Assembly (NCBI GenBank): GCA_013141435.1
Contig: JABFQZ010000023.1
Location: 1-50,056, forward strand
Direction: 5' to 3'
Length of the DNA stretch: 50,056 nt
Origin: Ferruginibacter sp.
Lineage (GTDB): Bacteria > Bacteroidota > Bacteroidia > Chitinophagales > Chitinophagaceae
Below are positions 36,700 to 45,521 of the stretch, piece after piece. The notes under the pieces are model-generated. The model was given only the letters and a program-made list of their open reading frames with translations, searched no databases and was not told the origin of the DNA. The number at the start of each line of letters is the position of its first letter. Positions within the stretch are counted from its first letter, which is position 1. A program made the translations under genes and the position numbers.

Positions 36700-36939
36700 G
36701 TGCAAAATGAAACCGATAAAGTGTACCTAAAAGCCCTTGGTAGTAGAATAAGATGTTTACGAAAAAATAAATGCTTAACCCAGTTAGACCTTGGTGTAGC
36801 TATGGATAATTATGCAGAGCAAGTAAGTAGAATAGAACGAGGGCAACTAAATGTTACCATTTGTACTTTAAAAAAAATTGCTACTTGCCTAAATGTAAGC
36901 CTAAGCGAACTCTTACAATTTGAAGAAAAAGTTGAATAA
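36700..36939 (+). CDS. XRE-family helix-turn-helix regulator
   Basis: About 79 residues from GTG at 36700 (the frame opens earlier, but TTG at 36667 falls inside the operator palindrome). The whole protein is one HTH_3 domain: ALGSRIRCLRKNKCLTQLDLGVAMDNYAEQVSRIERGQLNVTICTLKKIATCLNVSLSELL. It is small and single-domain, typical of stand-alone repressors. Divergent from the beta-barrel/T9SS operon, with a palindrome between, it probably regulates that operon and itself. Target genes elsewhere cannot be excluded. Confidence 0.8.
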   Translation: MQNETDKVYLKALGSRIRCLRKNKCLTQLDLGVAMDNYAEQVSRIERGQLNVTICTLKKIATCLNVSLSELLQFEEKVE

Positions 36940-37045
36940 TTTTTAACACAAATTACGCATAAAGGACTCATTTCAATTTAACAAAATTTTACTTCCTTAA
37001 TTTCGTTCTAATAAATTTGCCCTGCTGTGTAATTTGGCTTTTACC

Positions 37046-38002
37046 TCACAAACTCAAATACGGTACAATCTTATTATACACTTCCTCATCAATAATCATT
37101 ATTTTTTTTAGATCGCCGAGGCTAGTATAATTGCCATGTTGTTTTTTATATTCTGTTATTAATTTTGCTAATTGCCAACGAATATATGGGTGAGTTTTTA
37201 GCTCATCTTCGGTGCAAGTGTTTATATTTATTTTACGAATATTATTGTTACTTATTTTTAAAAATGGTTTTATTTTTTGGTAAGTGCTATCAGGCAAGCC
37301 AAAGGTTTCGGCTATTTGTTCTACTTTATAAAACCCTCCAAGTTTATCCCTAAATTTTATAATTCGTTTGGCATAGCCACCGCCAATACCTGGCAGTGCA
37401 TCGTATGCTAAAGAGTCGCCAAGGTTTATATCTACAAGGGCTACAGCTTTTTTTTCGTAAGGCTTTTTTTCATAAGGCTGGTAATTATTGTTGTAATTAT
37501 TATTTTGCTGTTCGCTTGCTACTATGCGTACATAAGGTATAAGCCGCTCCTTTTCTTCATCTCTAAGTCCCCATACTTTTTGTAAATCTTCGGGCTCCCT
37601 AAACCTTCCTCCTTTGGCAATATATTTTTGCATACTTGCAATAGTTTTGTCTTTTATACCCAGCTTATGCCAGCCTGGGGCATCAAGCGTATTTGGGTCA
37701 AAATAAAACATAGTGCCTGTAAACACTTCGTTGTAATTATTTTTGGGATACGAGTGGTAGCCAGCATTGTCGCTGTATTCATTATCATTGTTAAATTTTT
37801 TTGTGCTATCGTTTTGTTTTTCTTTTAAAGAATCTATTGCAGCAAAAATGTTTGCATTATTTGTATGCTCCTCTTTAATAATTAATGGGTAAATATATTT
37901 TGCACTTACAGCTATAGCCAGCGTTGTGGCCAAAATAACAAGTGTACCTCTTTTTTCTTTTTTTGTAAAAGTAAAATAGCTTTTGCTGTTTTGTGGTAGC
38001 AT
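37046..38002 (-). CDS. Membrane-anchored helix-hairpin-helix protein (ComEA-like)
   Basis: 318 residues. One transmembrane helix (~21-42) is followed by a charged, asparagine-rich linker. Three HhH-type modules follow: FDPNTLDAPGWHKLGIKDKTIASMQKYIAKGGRFREPEDL (~102-141), DINLGDSLAYDALPGIGGGYAKRIIKFRDKLGGFYKVEQI (~193-232) and ININTCTEDELKTHPYIRWQLAKLITEYKKQHGNYTSL (~258-295). ComEA uses such modules to hold incoming DNA in competence; in Bacteroidota these long variants are annotated as HhH proteins of unproven role. It has no comEC neighbour here and is divergent from mutL. Confidence 0.85.
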   Translation of the reverse strand: MLPQNSKSYFTFTKKEKRGTLVILATTLAIAVSAKYIYPLIIKEEHTNNANIFAAIDSLKEKQNDSTKKFNNDNEYSDNAGYHSYPKNNYNEVFTGTMFYFDPNTLDAPGWHKLGIKDKTIASMQKYIAKGGRFREPEDLQKVWGLRDEEKERLIPYVRIVASEQQNNNYNNNYQPYEKKPYEKKAVALVDINLGDSLAYDALPGIGGGYAKRIIKFRDKLGGFYKVEQIAETFGLPDSTYQKIKPFLKISNNNIRKININTCTEDELKTHPYIRWQLAKLITEYKKQHGNYTSLGDLKKIMIIDEEVYNKIVPYLSL

Positions 38003-38127
38003 GGCAGTAGGGTTTGGTGTTTTAAATGTAGCATTAATATTTCATAAAAATCAATTTCATATAACGAAACAAAAATATTTGCAATACACTTTTTTATTTT
38101 CTTTTAGCCTTTATGAGTTTGTGTAAG

Positions 38128-38135
38128 TAAATTTG
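38128..38135 (+). promoter_or_regulatory. Bacteroidota -7 box for mutL (TAAATTTG)
   Basis: An exact TAnnTTTG box 20 bases before the mutL start gives a very short leader. Confidence 0.55.
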
Positions 38136-38154
38136 CAATAAAAATTATTACCCA

Positions 38155-39993
38155 TTGGTGGATATTATACAATTATTGCCCGATAACATAGCTAACCAAA
38201 TAGCGGCAGGCGAAGTAATACAACGGCCTGCAAGTGCTGTAAAAGAATTGCTAGAAAACGCTGTAGATGCAGGCGCTACCGAAATACAACTGCTGGTAAA
38301 CGATGCAGGCAAAGCACTTATACAAGTAATAGATAATGGCAAAGGTATGAGTGTAACCGATGCTCGTATGGCATTTGAACGTCATGCAACATCTAAAATA
38401 AGTAATATCGACGATTTGTTTAAAATAAAAACGATGGGCTTTAGAGGCGAAGCATTGGCAAGCATTGCAGCTGTAGCACAAATAGAATTAAAAACAAAAA
38501 GAGATGAAGACGAAGCTGGCATATACATAGAAATAGAAAATAGTATTGTAAAAAAACAAGAACCTATAGCTACAAAAACAGGTACAAGTATAGCCATGAA
38601 AAATTTATTTTTTAATGTACCTGCACGAAGAAATTTTTTAAAAAGCAATGCTGTAGAGCTTAGGCATATTGTAGATGAGTTTATACGAGTAGCAATGGCT
38701 TTTCCCGAAATATTTTTTTCGTTAAACTCAAATGGCCAACAAGTTTTTCATTTAGAAAAAGGCACTTTAAAACAACGTATAGTACAAATACTTGGCAATA
38801 ATTACAATGCAAAATTGGTTAGCTTACAAGAGCGTACCGATTATTTAGACATAATTGGTTTTGTAGGCAAACCCGAAATTGCAAAAAAAACCAGAGGCGA
38901 TCAATTTCTTTTTGTAAACAGCAGGTTTATAAAAAGTGCTTATTTGAATCATGCAATAATGCGTGCTTTCGAAAACATGATACCAAAAGATAGTTTTCCG
39001 ATGTATGCTTTATTTATAGACTTAAACCCTGCACAAGTAGATATAAATGTACACCCAACCAAGCAAGAAATAAAGTTTGAAGATGAACAAATTGTATATG
39101 CATTTGTACAAAGCGCCGTAAAACATGCGCTAGCTCAGCACAGCATTACTCCTACTTTAGATTTTGAGCTAGATGCCACAATACAAAATTTAGATGCAGT
39201 AAATAAACCCATTACTGATTTAGACAGAAGTTCTGCATCTACATCCACCTTGTTTCAAACATTTTCGCAAAAAAACCAAGCACATTTTGTAGAAAAAAAT
39301 AGCGAATTAAAACATTGGAAAGATTTTTATGAAAAGCCAAATGAGCAAAGCGATAACAACAACTTTGCCACAGCAACACAAACACCAGTTTTTGAAAGTC
39401 TTTTGCAAAACATAGAGCAACCCACCGAGTTTAATAACCCTTTGCAAATACACAATGCATACATAGTTGTGCAAAACAACAATGGCTATTTACTCCTAAA
39501 CCAACAAAATGCACACGAAAGAGTTTTGTACGAAAAATTTGCAATTGCTGTTGCTGGCAAAGCTATTGCAACCCAGCAAAGTCTTTTTCCTACCACATTA
39601 GAGCTTTCCCCTGCCGATACACATATACTACACGAACTTTTGCCCGATTTAAAACAATTAGGTTATTTACTCGAACCTTTTGGAAACAATACTTTTGTAT
39701 TACAAGGTACACCAGCAGATGTAGGGCAAAAAGGCGATTTACAAGCTATTGAAAAAATTGTAGAACAATACAAACATTTTAGCAACGATTTAAAATTTAC
39801 CAAAAGAGAAAAACTACTTCGAACTTTATGCTTGCAACAGGCTATAAAACCAGGCACTGTACTAGCGCTAACAGAAATGAAAACATTGATAGAAGAATTG
39901 TTTTTATGCGAAACCCCAAATGCAACCCCAAATGGCAAACCAACTTATATGAGTTTTAAAAAAAATGAATTAGATAAAATTTTTGGAAGATAA
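38155..39993 (+). CDS. mutL: DNA mismatch repair protein MutL
   Basis: 612 residues. DIIQLLPDNIANQIAAGEVIQRPASAVKELLENAVDAGAT holds the GHKL ATP-binding N box (~30-40), followed by DNGKGM (~62), GFRGEALASI (~96) and TGTSIAMKNLFFNVPARRNFL (~145-165). The C-terminal dimerisation domain is present (QNAHERVLYE near 450; LCLQQAIKPGT near 560). Without the DQHA(x)2E(x)4E endonuclease motif in its strict form (here NQQNAHERVLYE), nicking activity is uncertain. The start is TTG at 38155 or GTG at 38158; MutL N-termini (M-x-DIIQLLP) favour TTG. It is followed by ruvB after 70 bases. Confidence 0.95.
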   Translation: MVDIIQLLPDNIANQIAAGEVIQRPASAVKELLENAVDAGATEIQLLVNDAGKALIQVIDNGKGMSVTDARMAFERHATSKISNIDDLFKIKTMGFRGEALASIAAVAQIELKTKRDEDEAGIYIEIENSIVKKQEPIATKTGTSIAMKNLFFNVPARRNFLKSNAVELRHIVDEFIRVAMAFPEIFFSLNSNGQQVFHLEKGTLKQRIVQILGNNYNAKLVSLQERTDYLDIIGFVGKPEIAKKTRGDQFLFVNSRFIKSAYLNHAIMRAFENMIPKDSFPMYALFIDLNPAQVDINVHPTKQEIKFEDEQIVYAFVQSAVKHALAQHSITPTLDFELDATIQNLDAVNKPITDLDRSSASTSTLFQTFSQKNQAHFVEKNSELKHWKDFYEKPNEQSDNNNFATATQTPVFESLLQNIEQPTEFNNPLQIHNAYIVVQNNNGYLLLNQQNAHERVLYEKFAIAVAGKAIATQQSLFPTTLELSPADTHILHELLPDLKQLGYLLEPFGNNTFVLQGTPADVGQKGDLQAIEKIVEQYKHFSNDLKFTKREKLLRTLCLQQAIKPGTVLALTEMKTLIEELFLCETPNATPNGKPTYMSFKKNELDKIFGR

Positions 39994-40063
39994 TTTTTTT
40001 AATCCCTTTTAGTTTCTTAAGAAAATATAAAAATCTACATCATTAATTTGCTACTTTTACAAT

Positions 40064-41098
40064 ATGGCAAATCCCAATTTGAATACAGATACTAGTAAAC
40101 AAACCCCTGCCGAAAAGGAGTTTGAAAACAATATACGCCCAAGTGAAATAGCTCAGTTTGCTGGCCAACAAAATACTATCGAAAACCTAAGAATATTTAT
40201 AAAAGCAGCAAAAAAAAGAGGCGAAGCTTTAGATCATATTCTATTTCATGGCCCACCAGGATTGGGCAAAACAACACTTAGCCGAATTGTAGCCAACGAA
40301 CTTAATGTAAATATAAAAGAAACCAGTGGCCCAGTTATAGAAAAACCTGGCGACCTTGCTGGCTTGCTTACCAATTTAGAACCAAACGATGTATTGTTTA
40401 TAGACGAAATACACCGCCTAAGCAACGTAGTAGAAGAATATTTATATGCAGCCATGGAAGATTATCGAATAGATATTATGATAGACAGCGGGCCAGCAGC
40501 AAGAAGTATTCAAATAGACATAAACCCATTTACACTTATTGGTGCTACTACTCGTAGCGGTTTACTTACCTCTCCATTACTATCCAGATTTGGTATAAAA
40601 AGCAGGCTAGAATATTATGATACAGCAACATTAAAAAATATTTTACTTCGCAGTTCGGGCATATTAAACACAAAACTTACAAGCGATGCAGCAGCAGAAA
40701 TAGCAGGTCGTAGCCGTGGTACTCCACGTATTGCCAACGGACTATTACGTAGGGTTAGAGATTTTGCACAAGTACTTGGCAATGGGGTTATAGATATGAA
40801 CATAACAGAACATGCTCTCACTGCCTTAGCAGTAGATGCTTATGGATTAGACGAAATGGACAACCGTATTTTGAGTGCCATAATAGATAAATTTAAAGGA
40901 GGTCCTGTAGGTATTACAACCATTGCAACCGCAGTAGGCGAAGAGCCTGGCACTTTAGAAGAAGTATATGAACCATTTTTAATAAAAGAAGGGTTTATAA
41001 TGCGTACTGCAAGAGGCAGAGAAGCAACAGAAAAAGCCTACAAACATTTAAAACGAACACCACGTACAAATATGGGAGATGGCACTTTGTTTAATTAA
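40064..41098 (+). CDS. ruvB: Holliday junction branch migration ATPase RuvB
   Basis: 344 residues. The N-terminal [24 protein letters not shown] opens the AAA+ core, Walker [10 protein letters not shown] is near 65-73, LFIDEIHRL near 110 is Walker [18 protein letters not shown] near 165 is the RuvB sensor/signature, and the C-terminal winged helix contains [26 protein letters not shown]. RuvB hexamers drive branch migration with RuvA. Length and motifs are complete. It follows mutL, possibly as an operon for recombination and repair. After its stop the chromosome turns into decayed fragments. Confidence 0.96.
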   Translation: MANPNLNTDTSKQTPAEKEFENNIRPSEIAQFAGQQNTIENLRIFIKAAKKRGEALDHILFHGPPGLGKTTLSRIVANELNVNIKETSGPVIEKPGDLAGLLTNLEPNDVLFIDEIHRLSNVVEEYLYAAMEDYRIDIMIDSGPAARSIQIDINPFTLIGATTRSGLLTSPLLSRFGIKSRLEYYDTATLKNILLRSSGILNTKLTSDAAAEIAGRSRGTPRIANGLLRRVRDFAQVLGNGVIDMNITEHALTALAVDAYGLDEMDNRILSAIIDKFKGGPVGITTIATAVGEEPGTLEEVYEPFLIKEGFIMRTARGREATEKAYKHLKRTPRTNMGDGTLFN

Positions 41099-41157
41099 TA
41101 AATTTTATTTAAAAGTAAAAAATTGCTAACTATTCAGTGTATTTCTTACTAATAGCA

Positions 41158-41445
41158 TCAGCAGCAAATATCTATTAAACCCAAATTACGCATTAGCCAT
41201 TTCAAATGGATACTCAAAGAGTTTGCCGTGGTTCCAAAGTCCGCTAAACCAAGCTCTTCTTTTTTACTAAGTGTTATTTTTAGTACTAGCTTATCGTTTA
41301 TTTTTTCAAAGTATGCACCTATTGCAAAGGTTCGATACCTAATGGTTGATAAAGTTTTTTGTGTTTTGTCTTGGAGTACAAATGTTCTAAAAAGAGCCAT
41401 TAAATTATAGGCAATCATTGCAAAAGTTAGGGCAGCTTCTATGGA
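41158..41445 (-). pseudogene. IS1380-family transposase remnant (C-terminal ~95 residues)
   Basis: The minus-strand frame reads SIEAALTFAMIAYNLMALFR, then TLSTIRYRTFAIGAYFEK, VLKITLSKKEELG and a MRNLGLI end. This is the C-terminal part of Bacteroidota IS1380-type transposases, which are normally ~430-480 residues long. Everything N-terminal is gone; an in-frame stop lies directly upstream at 41446-41448, where a RelA/SpoT remnant begins on the other strand. The 3' end sequence near 41177-41198 resembles the ends of the repeats at 4.6 and 49.2 kb. It is a dead fragment. Confidence 0.75.
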
Positions 41446-41448
41446 TTA

Positions 41449-41670
41449 AAAATTGTTGGCTTAGCTGATGTGGGTGTAATACATAAAATTATCAAATTTA
41501 TAAGCTGCGAAATGAAATTTAACATTAACGCAATGAGTATTGAAGCTAAAGAAGGTATTTTTGAAGGCAATGTAAAAATATTTGTGCTCGACAGGGATGA
41601 GTTGGAAGAGCTTTTAAACCACTTAAAAGCTTTGTCCGGAATAGAAAAGGTGGATAGATATGATACATAA
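41449..41670 (+). pseudogene. RelA/SpoT C-terminal ACT-domain remnant
   Basis: About 73 residues read KIVGLADVGVIHKIIKFISC, EMKFNINAMSIEAKEGIFEG and NVKIFVLDRDELEELLNHLK, ending near a YDT stop. This is the regulatory ACT domain that closes long RelA/SpoT (Rel) ppGpp synthetase-hydrolases. The hydrolase, synthetase and TGS parts are absent, and a stop directly precedes the fragment where it meets the transposase remnant. It is therefore a truncated duplicate or a piece cut off by an IS event; the cell needs a full rel elsewhere. It is not likely to be functional alone. Confidence 0.75.
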
Positions 41671-41685
41671 TAATTAGGAATTAAT

Positions 41686-41855
41686 ATGCAAGAATTAATT
41701 GACAGAATTGTTACAGATTCTAGCATTACACAAGAACAAGCTAAAAAAGCGTAGATGTAATTAAACATTTTGTAAAAGAAAAATTTCCGATGATTTACGG
41801 TGCTGTAGAAAATATGCTGGGTGCAAGTAAAAAAGAAGATGATTTTATGAATTAA
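41686..41855 (+). pseudogene. Frameshifted small conserved protein (~56 residues)
   Basis: From ATG at 41686 the frame reads MQELIDRIVTDSSITQEQAKK and stops at 41754 after an extra alanine. Skipping one missing base there continues in frame as VDVIKHFVKEKFPMIYGAVE and ends KKEDDFMN at 41855. The rejoined ~56-residue protein resembles small helical Bacteroidota proteins (DUF2267-like start ELIDRI...ITQEQAKKA) that I cannot name with confidence. A one-base deletion or a sequencing error explains the break. It follows the RelA remnant by 15 bases. Confidence 0.55.
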
Positions 41856-41980
41856 AATAACCCCCGCCAAAAGTGGCCAGGCATTTGAGCATTGAGAACC
41901 AAAATATTTATGTGAGTTACTCATTATTTTACGTGCCATTGCTTCGTTACCAACTTTATATTTTAGTACGCCTCTCATAC

Positions 41981-42257
41981 TTACATAGCACTGAAAGGTA
42001 TTTGCCATTTGTCCTGTGTACCAAGCATGGCAACAATGGTTTGCACTACTGTACAAAATGCTAGGCCTTCCTTTCCATCTGCAAATTGCAGCAAACCTTC
42101 TGCTGCACTGCCACGATGGCTGTAAGCATTATTGCCTACCTGCCTGCCGTGCCAATTGTGTTTGCTTTATGGCACCGGCATCCATTAAATGTTGCATTTC
42201 AGGTATTGTTTTTGCAGATTTTACCTGTACTTTTACATTGGGTGGAAATACAAATAC
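41981..42257 (-). pseudogene. Degenerate minus-strand gene fragment with frameshift; family unknown
   Basis: One minus-strand frame (42257 to 42132) reads VFVFPPNVKVQVKSAKTIPE, then MQHLMDAGAIKQTQLARQAG. A second frame (from about 42163 to the stop at 41981) reads VGNNAYSHRGSAAEGLLQFA, then KEGLAFCTVVQTIVAM and ends in KWQIPFSAM. A single-base shift near 42135 would join them into about 90 residues of coherent protein. Both ends are open to stops, so the 5' part is lost. I do not recognise the family. Confidence 0.4.
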
Positions 42258-42376
42258 CTACCAAGCGAATGAATGAAATTGCAAAAACAGTCCTGACAAC
42301 ATACAGGAAATATAAAGAGGCAAAGATGATGTAAACAGCTTTGAAATAGGAGGCGACTACAAGTTATTTAATGTTG
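42258..42376. other. Intergenic remainder of the graveyard, with a possible plus-strand peptide scrap
   Basis: Plus-strand codons near 42325-42372 read GKDDVNSFEIGGDYKLFNVA, which looks coding but has no start and runs into the convergent lipoprotein gene. The rest shows nothing. The stretch from 41860 to 41980 likewise shows no supported feature. Confidence 0.3.
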
Positions 42377-42781
42377 CTATCTTGTCGCCGTCCATGTACC
42401 TGTTGAAACACCTGTATCCCCAACAGCAGTACCGCTTAAACTATTATCATTTATTTTTGTGCCGGTATAACTAGCAAGCCCAGAAAAGTTAAAAACAAAA
42501 TTGATATTATTGCCCGATAATGTCCAAGTGCCTGCATCAACCTTGCTAAAGCTACCTTCTACATAATCCCACTTTCCATCTGCTTTTAAGGTTGCAGTAA
42601 ATGTTCCCTTGGCCATAGAGCCTGTAGTAAAGTTGTAAACCACCGTCCATTTACCATTGTACGTAAAAGCTGCAGGAGTAGTTTTTCCCTTTTTACAAGA
42701 TACCAAGCTAAAAAATGCTGTTGCTAAACACATCAAAAATAAATTTTTTGATGTGTTTTTAATTTTCAAGTATTTAATCAT
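42377..42781 (-). CDS. Small predicted lipoprotein, lipocalin-like
   Basis: 134 residues. A signal helix ends in LVSC (cysteine ~29) followed by KKGK, the usual Bacteroidota surface-lipoprotein spacer. The mature ~100 residues are alternating strands (FTYNGKWTVVYNFTTG; GTFTATLKADGKWDYVEGSF; GTWTLSGNNINFVFNF; SGTAVGDTGVSTGTWTATR) like small lipocalin-like or META-type beta barrels. It is the last gene of a minus-strand pair, 42 bases after the LamG protein, and is probably part of the palindrome-controlled set. Ligand unknown. Confidence 0.75.
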   Translation of the reverse strand: MIKYLKIKNTSKNLFLMCLATAFFSLVSCKKGKTTPAAFTYNGKWTVVYNFTTGSMAKGTFTATLKADGKWDYVEGSFSKVDAGTWTLSGNNINFVFNFSGLASYTGTKINDNSLSGTAVGDTGVSTGTWTATR

Positions 42782-42823
42782 TGTTTTAAAATTTTAATTA
42801 TTATTTATTTAATGGTTTCCAAT

Positions 42824-45166
42824 TTACTTCACAATTACTTTATATGTGGAGGCCTGTGTATTACCTATTAGTTTTATAACATAGACTCCGCCTGGAATAT
42901 TTTGAAAAACATATGTATTATTCTGTTTTTTTGCATATTGCTTAACCAATCTTCCGCTTACATCTATAATTTGTATTTGGGTATAATTGATGGTGCCATT
43001 TACAGTTATGTAGTTTGATGTAGGATTAGGGGATATGGTTATAGTACCTGCATCTCCCTTAAATATTACTTTTACAACCTGGCTGAATGCTACTTTTTTT
43101 TCTTTGTCAACAATTTTTAAACGGTAATAGTTTATTCCGGCATAAGGTTTATCATCTTTTGCATCGTAACTGTTTTGCGACAGGGCATTTTTTGCAGCAG
43201 TAGTATAAATTTTTGTAAACACATTATTTCCTATACTTCTTTCTACCTCATAATACAAAATATCCTCTTCGTTAGTTGCTTTCCAATTTACCAGAACCTC
43301 ATTACCTTTTTTAACCGCATCAAAACTAATTAACTTAATAGGCAATACTCCTCCTACTCTGCCTAAAATGTATTCAGTATTTTGCCCTGTAACGGTAATT
43401 GTATTAGCTGGTTCGTTAGCAACATCTGGCATTACTATCCAGCTACTAGCGGCATTATCATTACGCTTGTTTAAACGTAACTGACTTTCAATAGCAGGAG
43501 TTATTGAAGGATTACCATTGTAATTATATACAGCTGTGTACTGTGGCGATGTTCCACCTGCTTGAAACACCCCAAAATATTTATTATTTACACCCACACC
43601 ACTTGCGCCAGTTAATGTATTGGGTTGTTCGTCCACCCTGTATACCTGTAAGCCTTCAGGGTTGCCGTTTGTAGATGTTACCGCAAAGTTTTCTCCACTT
43701 GGGTGGCTGATATTTGCCGTTTTTGTTGCGTTTACATAATCATGTGCAGATGCATCGCCTAAAGCTGCACCACTGGTTTGCCATGTGGGTGTATTAATTA
43801 GTGTACCAAAGTTTCCTGCAAAACCACCTGTATTGTTAGTGCTGCCTTCATCAAAACGAAAATAGCTTACAAGGTTGGTATAGGCGGGGTGTGTTGAGGT
43901 TATTTTTTTACACATCCAGTCTCTAATTGTGTTTAAAGGTAATGCAGTACTCCATAATTGTAGTTCATCAATAGAACCATTGAAATACCTTACACCTTGT
44001 TCATTATTATCTCTTCCAATTCTTAATACATTTGATGAGTTTCCGATTCCATTGTTAGATGCTGATATAACACTTGTAGCAACTCCATCTACAAAAAATC
44101 TAACCTGAGAGCCATCATAACTTACCGCTACATTATGCCATTTATTATCATCAATCCTTGGACCACTAATGTCGTTATAGCTTTCGCTAGTGCTAGAAGC
44201 ATTGTTACCTATATAAAAGCCAAGCCTTCCTGCTCTAGGGTCGGATATATTTCCAACGCAACCAAATCCAATGCCAAACAATGTGCCAGTAAAAGGGAAA
44301 GCAGCTTCAAAATTTGAAAAAATATCAGCATCAAAAGAAGTTGTTTTTATCCATGCAGATGCTGTAAATGAAGTGCCAAAAGTAAAGCCGGGATTATCAG
44401 GAACTTCAATATATTGTGATGTGCCATTAAATGATGCTGTGTTGCCACTACCTGGTTTTTTAAAATCATTTAAATAACCATCAAGAATTTGGGCATCACT
44501 TAAAGCTCCATTATAAATTTTAATATCATCTATTTTCCCTTTAAAATAATAACCTCCAGAAGGATTAAACCGCCCAGTACCATTATTATTGATGAGTGTG
44601 CCAATATAAAAATCTTTGCTTAATACAGTTGTTGGAATTGTAAAACTTGTAGTGGTGTTCACCAATACACCATTAATAAACATTTTAATGGTGGTGCCAT
44701 TAACCGTAACTACCCAATTGTACCAGTTAGCTTCGGGTGCCGATGGGTAAATATACTCATTGAGATTAGAAGTACAATGACCCTGCATTTGATATTTTCC
44801 ATTACTAATATTGTTTAAAATCATTAAAAAGCTACTACCGCACGCATCTCCGCCATACGAAAAAGGACAAGGTGTATTGCTTGCAACACTTCCGGCATCA
44901 GCATTAAACCATAATGAAATTGTTCTGTCATTTGTAGGAAATGAAGATGCGATACCTCCAATATAATCGGCGTTACCATTAAAAAAAAACGCACTATTAG
45001 CATTGCCAAATCTATCGTTAGTAAGGGTAGCACCGCTTACTGTGCCATTGGAAGAGCCTGCCGCATCGTTGGCGTTTCCATTAAATGGGTAAGATGCTAC
45101 TAAAGTTTGTGCAATTTGTATTTTGGCTATAAACAAAACGGCTAAGAGTAAAAATATTTTTTTCAT
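42824..45166 (-). CDS. Two-LamG-domain T9SS surface/secreted protein
   Basis: 780 residues. A signal peptide ending AKIQIAQ (~19) is followed by two concanavalin/LamG-like domains: ~22-225 (SYPFNGNANDAAG ... YYFKGKIDDIKIYNGALSD) and ~250-440 (YIEVPDNPGFTFGTSFTASAWIKT ... YFNGSIDELQLWSTAL), then a linker and an FN3-like module (KLISFDAVKKGNEVLVNWKATNEED, ~610-690). The C-terminal ~75 residues (ITISPNPTSNYITVNG ... GGVYVIKLIGNTQASTYKVIVK) are a T9SS sorting domain. LamG domains bind carbohydrate or matrix, so surface binding is likely. A 16-bp palindrome lies 101 bases upstream. Confidence 0.93.
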   Translation of the reverse strand: MKKIFLLLAVLFIAKIQIAQTLVASYPFNGNANDAAGSSNGTVSGATLTNDRFGNANSAFFFNGNADYIGGIASSFPTNDRTISLWFNADAGSVASNTPCPFSYGGDACGSSFLMILNNISNGKYQMQGHCTSNLNEYIYPSAPEANWYNWVVTVNGTTIKMFINGVLVNTTTSFTIPTTVLSKDFYIGTLINNNGTGRFNPSGGYYFKGKIDDIKIYNGALSDAQILDGYLNDFKKPGSGNTASFNGTSQYIEVPDNPGFTFGTSFTASAWIKTTSFDADIFSNFEAAFPFTGTLFGIGFGCVGNISDPRAGRLGFYIGNNASSTSESYNDISGPRIDDNKWHNVAVSYDGSQVRFFVDGVATSVISASNNGIGNSSNVLRIGRDNNEQGVRYFNGSIDELQLWSTALPLNTIRDWMCKKITSTHPAYTNLVSYFRFDEGSTNNTGGFAGNFGTLINTPTWQTSGAALGDASAHDYVNATKTANISHPSGENFAVTSTNGNPEGLQVYRVDEQPNTLTGASGVGVNNKYFGVFQAGGTSPQYTAVYNYNGNPSITPAIESQLRLNKRNDNAASSWIVMPDVANEPANTITVTGQNTEYILGRVGGVLPIKLISFDAVKKGNEVLVNWKATNEEDILYYEVERSIGNNVFTKIYTTAAKNALSQNSYDAKDDKPYAGINYYRLKIVDKEKKVAFSQVVKVIFKGDAGTITISPNPTSNYITVNGTINYTQIQIIDVSGRLVKQYAKKQNNTYVFQNIPGGVYVIKLIGNTQASTYKVIVK

Positions 45167-45266
45167 CTTTTAAAAATTTACTTGTTATTGAGTATTGTAA
45201 CAAATGGTTTGTAAATAGGAATTGAAGATAATACTGTAAAATTGCCATTGTAAAAAAGTAAAACCT

Positions 45267-45282
45267 ATACTCCATTTGGATA
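45267..45282. promoter_or_regulatory. 16-bp palindromic motif, copy 1 (candidate response-regulator site)
   Basis: ATACTCCATTTGGATA is identical over all 16 bases to the copy at 46081. It is built around TCCA/TGGA. It lies 101 bases upstream of the LamG gene start. See the findings for the proposed regulon. Confidence 0.6.
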
Positions 45283-45307
45283 AAAAAACCCTCACAAAAA
45301 GTGAGGG
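45282..45307 (-). terminator. Rho-independent terminator
   Basis: CCCTCAC and GTGAGGG form a 7-bp GC-rich stem with an AAAAA loop. On the minus strand it is followed by a run of T, so it ends the lipoprotein/small-ORF transcript coming from 46025. Confidence 0.8.
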
Positions 45308-45349
45308 GATTATAAGCGAATCTTCTAATAATATTGTTAACTTCTATTC

Positions 45350-45514
45350 TCATTGTACTATTTGTGTATAGCTTTGGCTAGCCAGATATGCCACAGTTTT
45401 CGGCCCTGCCATTGTAGTACAAATTATATTGTTGATTATGTATGTTCCAGCAACACAACTGCCCAGAAAACTCTTAAAGAGAACCAATTTTCTTTTACCT
45501 GCAGGAATATACAT
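45350..45514 (-). CDS. Possible 54-residue ORF at the end of the lipoprotein operon
   Basis: The minus-strand ATG at 45514 starts 7 bases after the lipoprotein stop and reads MYIPAGKRKLVLFKSFLGS, then CVAGTYIINNIICTT, ending ASQSYTQIVQ. The following terminator hairpin at 45289 closes the unit. The spacing and the terminator behind it favour a real gene, but composition alone cannot prove it. It has a hydrophobic middle and two cysteines; no family is recognised. It could also be an extension of the transcript without coding role. Confidence 0.4.
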   Translation of the reverse strand: MYIPAGKRKLVLFKSFLGSCVAGTYIINNIICTTMAGPKTVAYLASQSYTQIVQ

Positions 45515-45521
45515 GTAAAGT

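Noticed and set aside
37012..37020. TAAATTTG box on the plus strand
   Set aside because: It points into the antisense of the HhH gene with no plus-strand gene behind it; probably chance in AT-rich DNA.
41439..42056. 205-residue minus-strand ORF spanning the graveyard
   Set aside because: Its body runs antisense across the RelA ACT and small-gene remnants; only the parts explained by fragments are supported.
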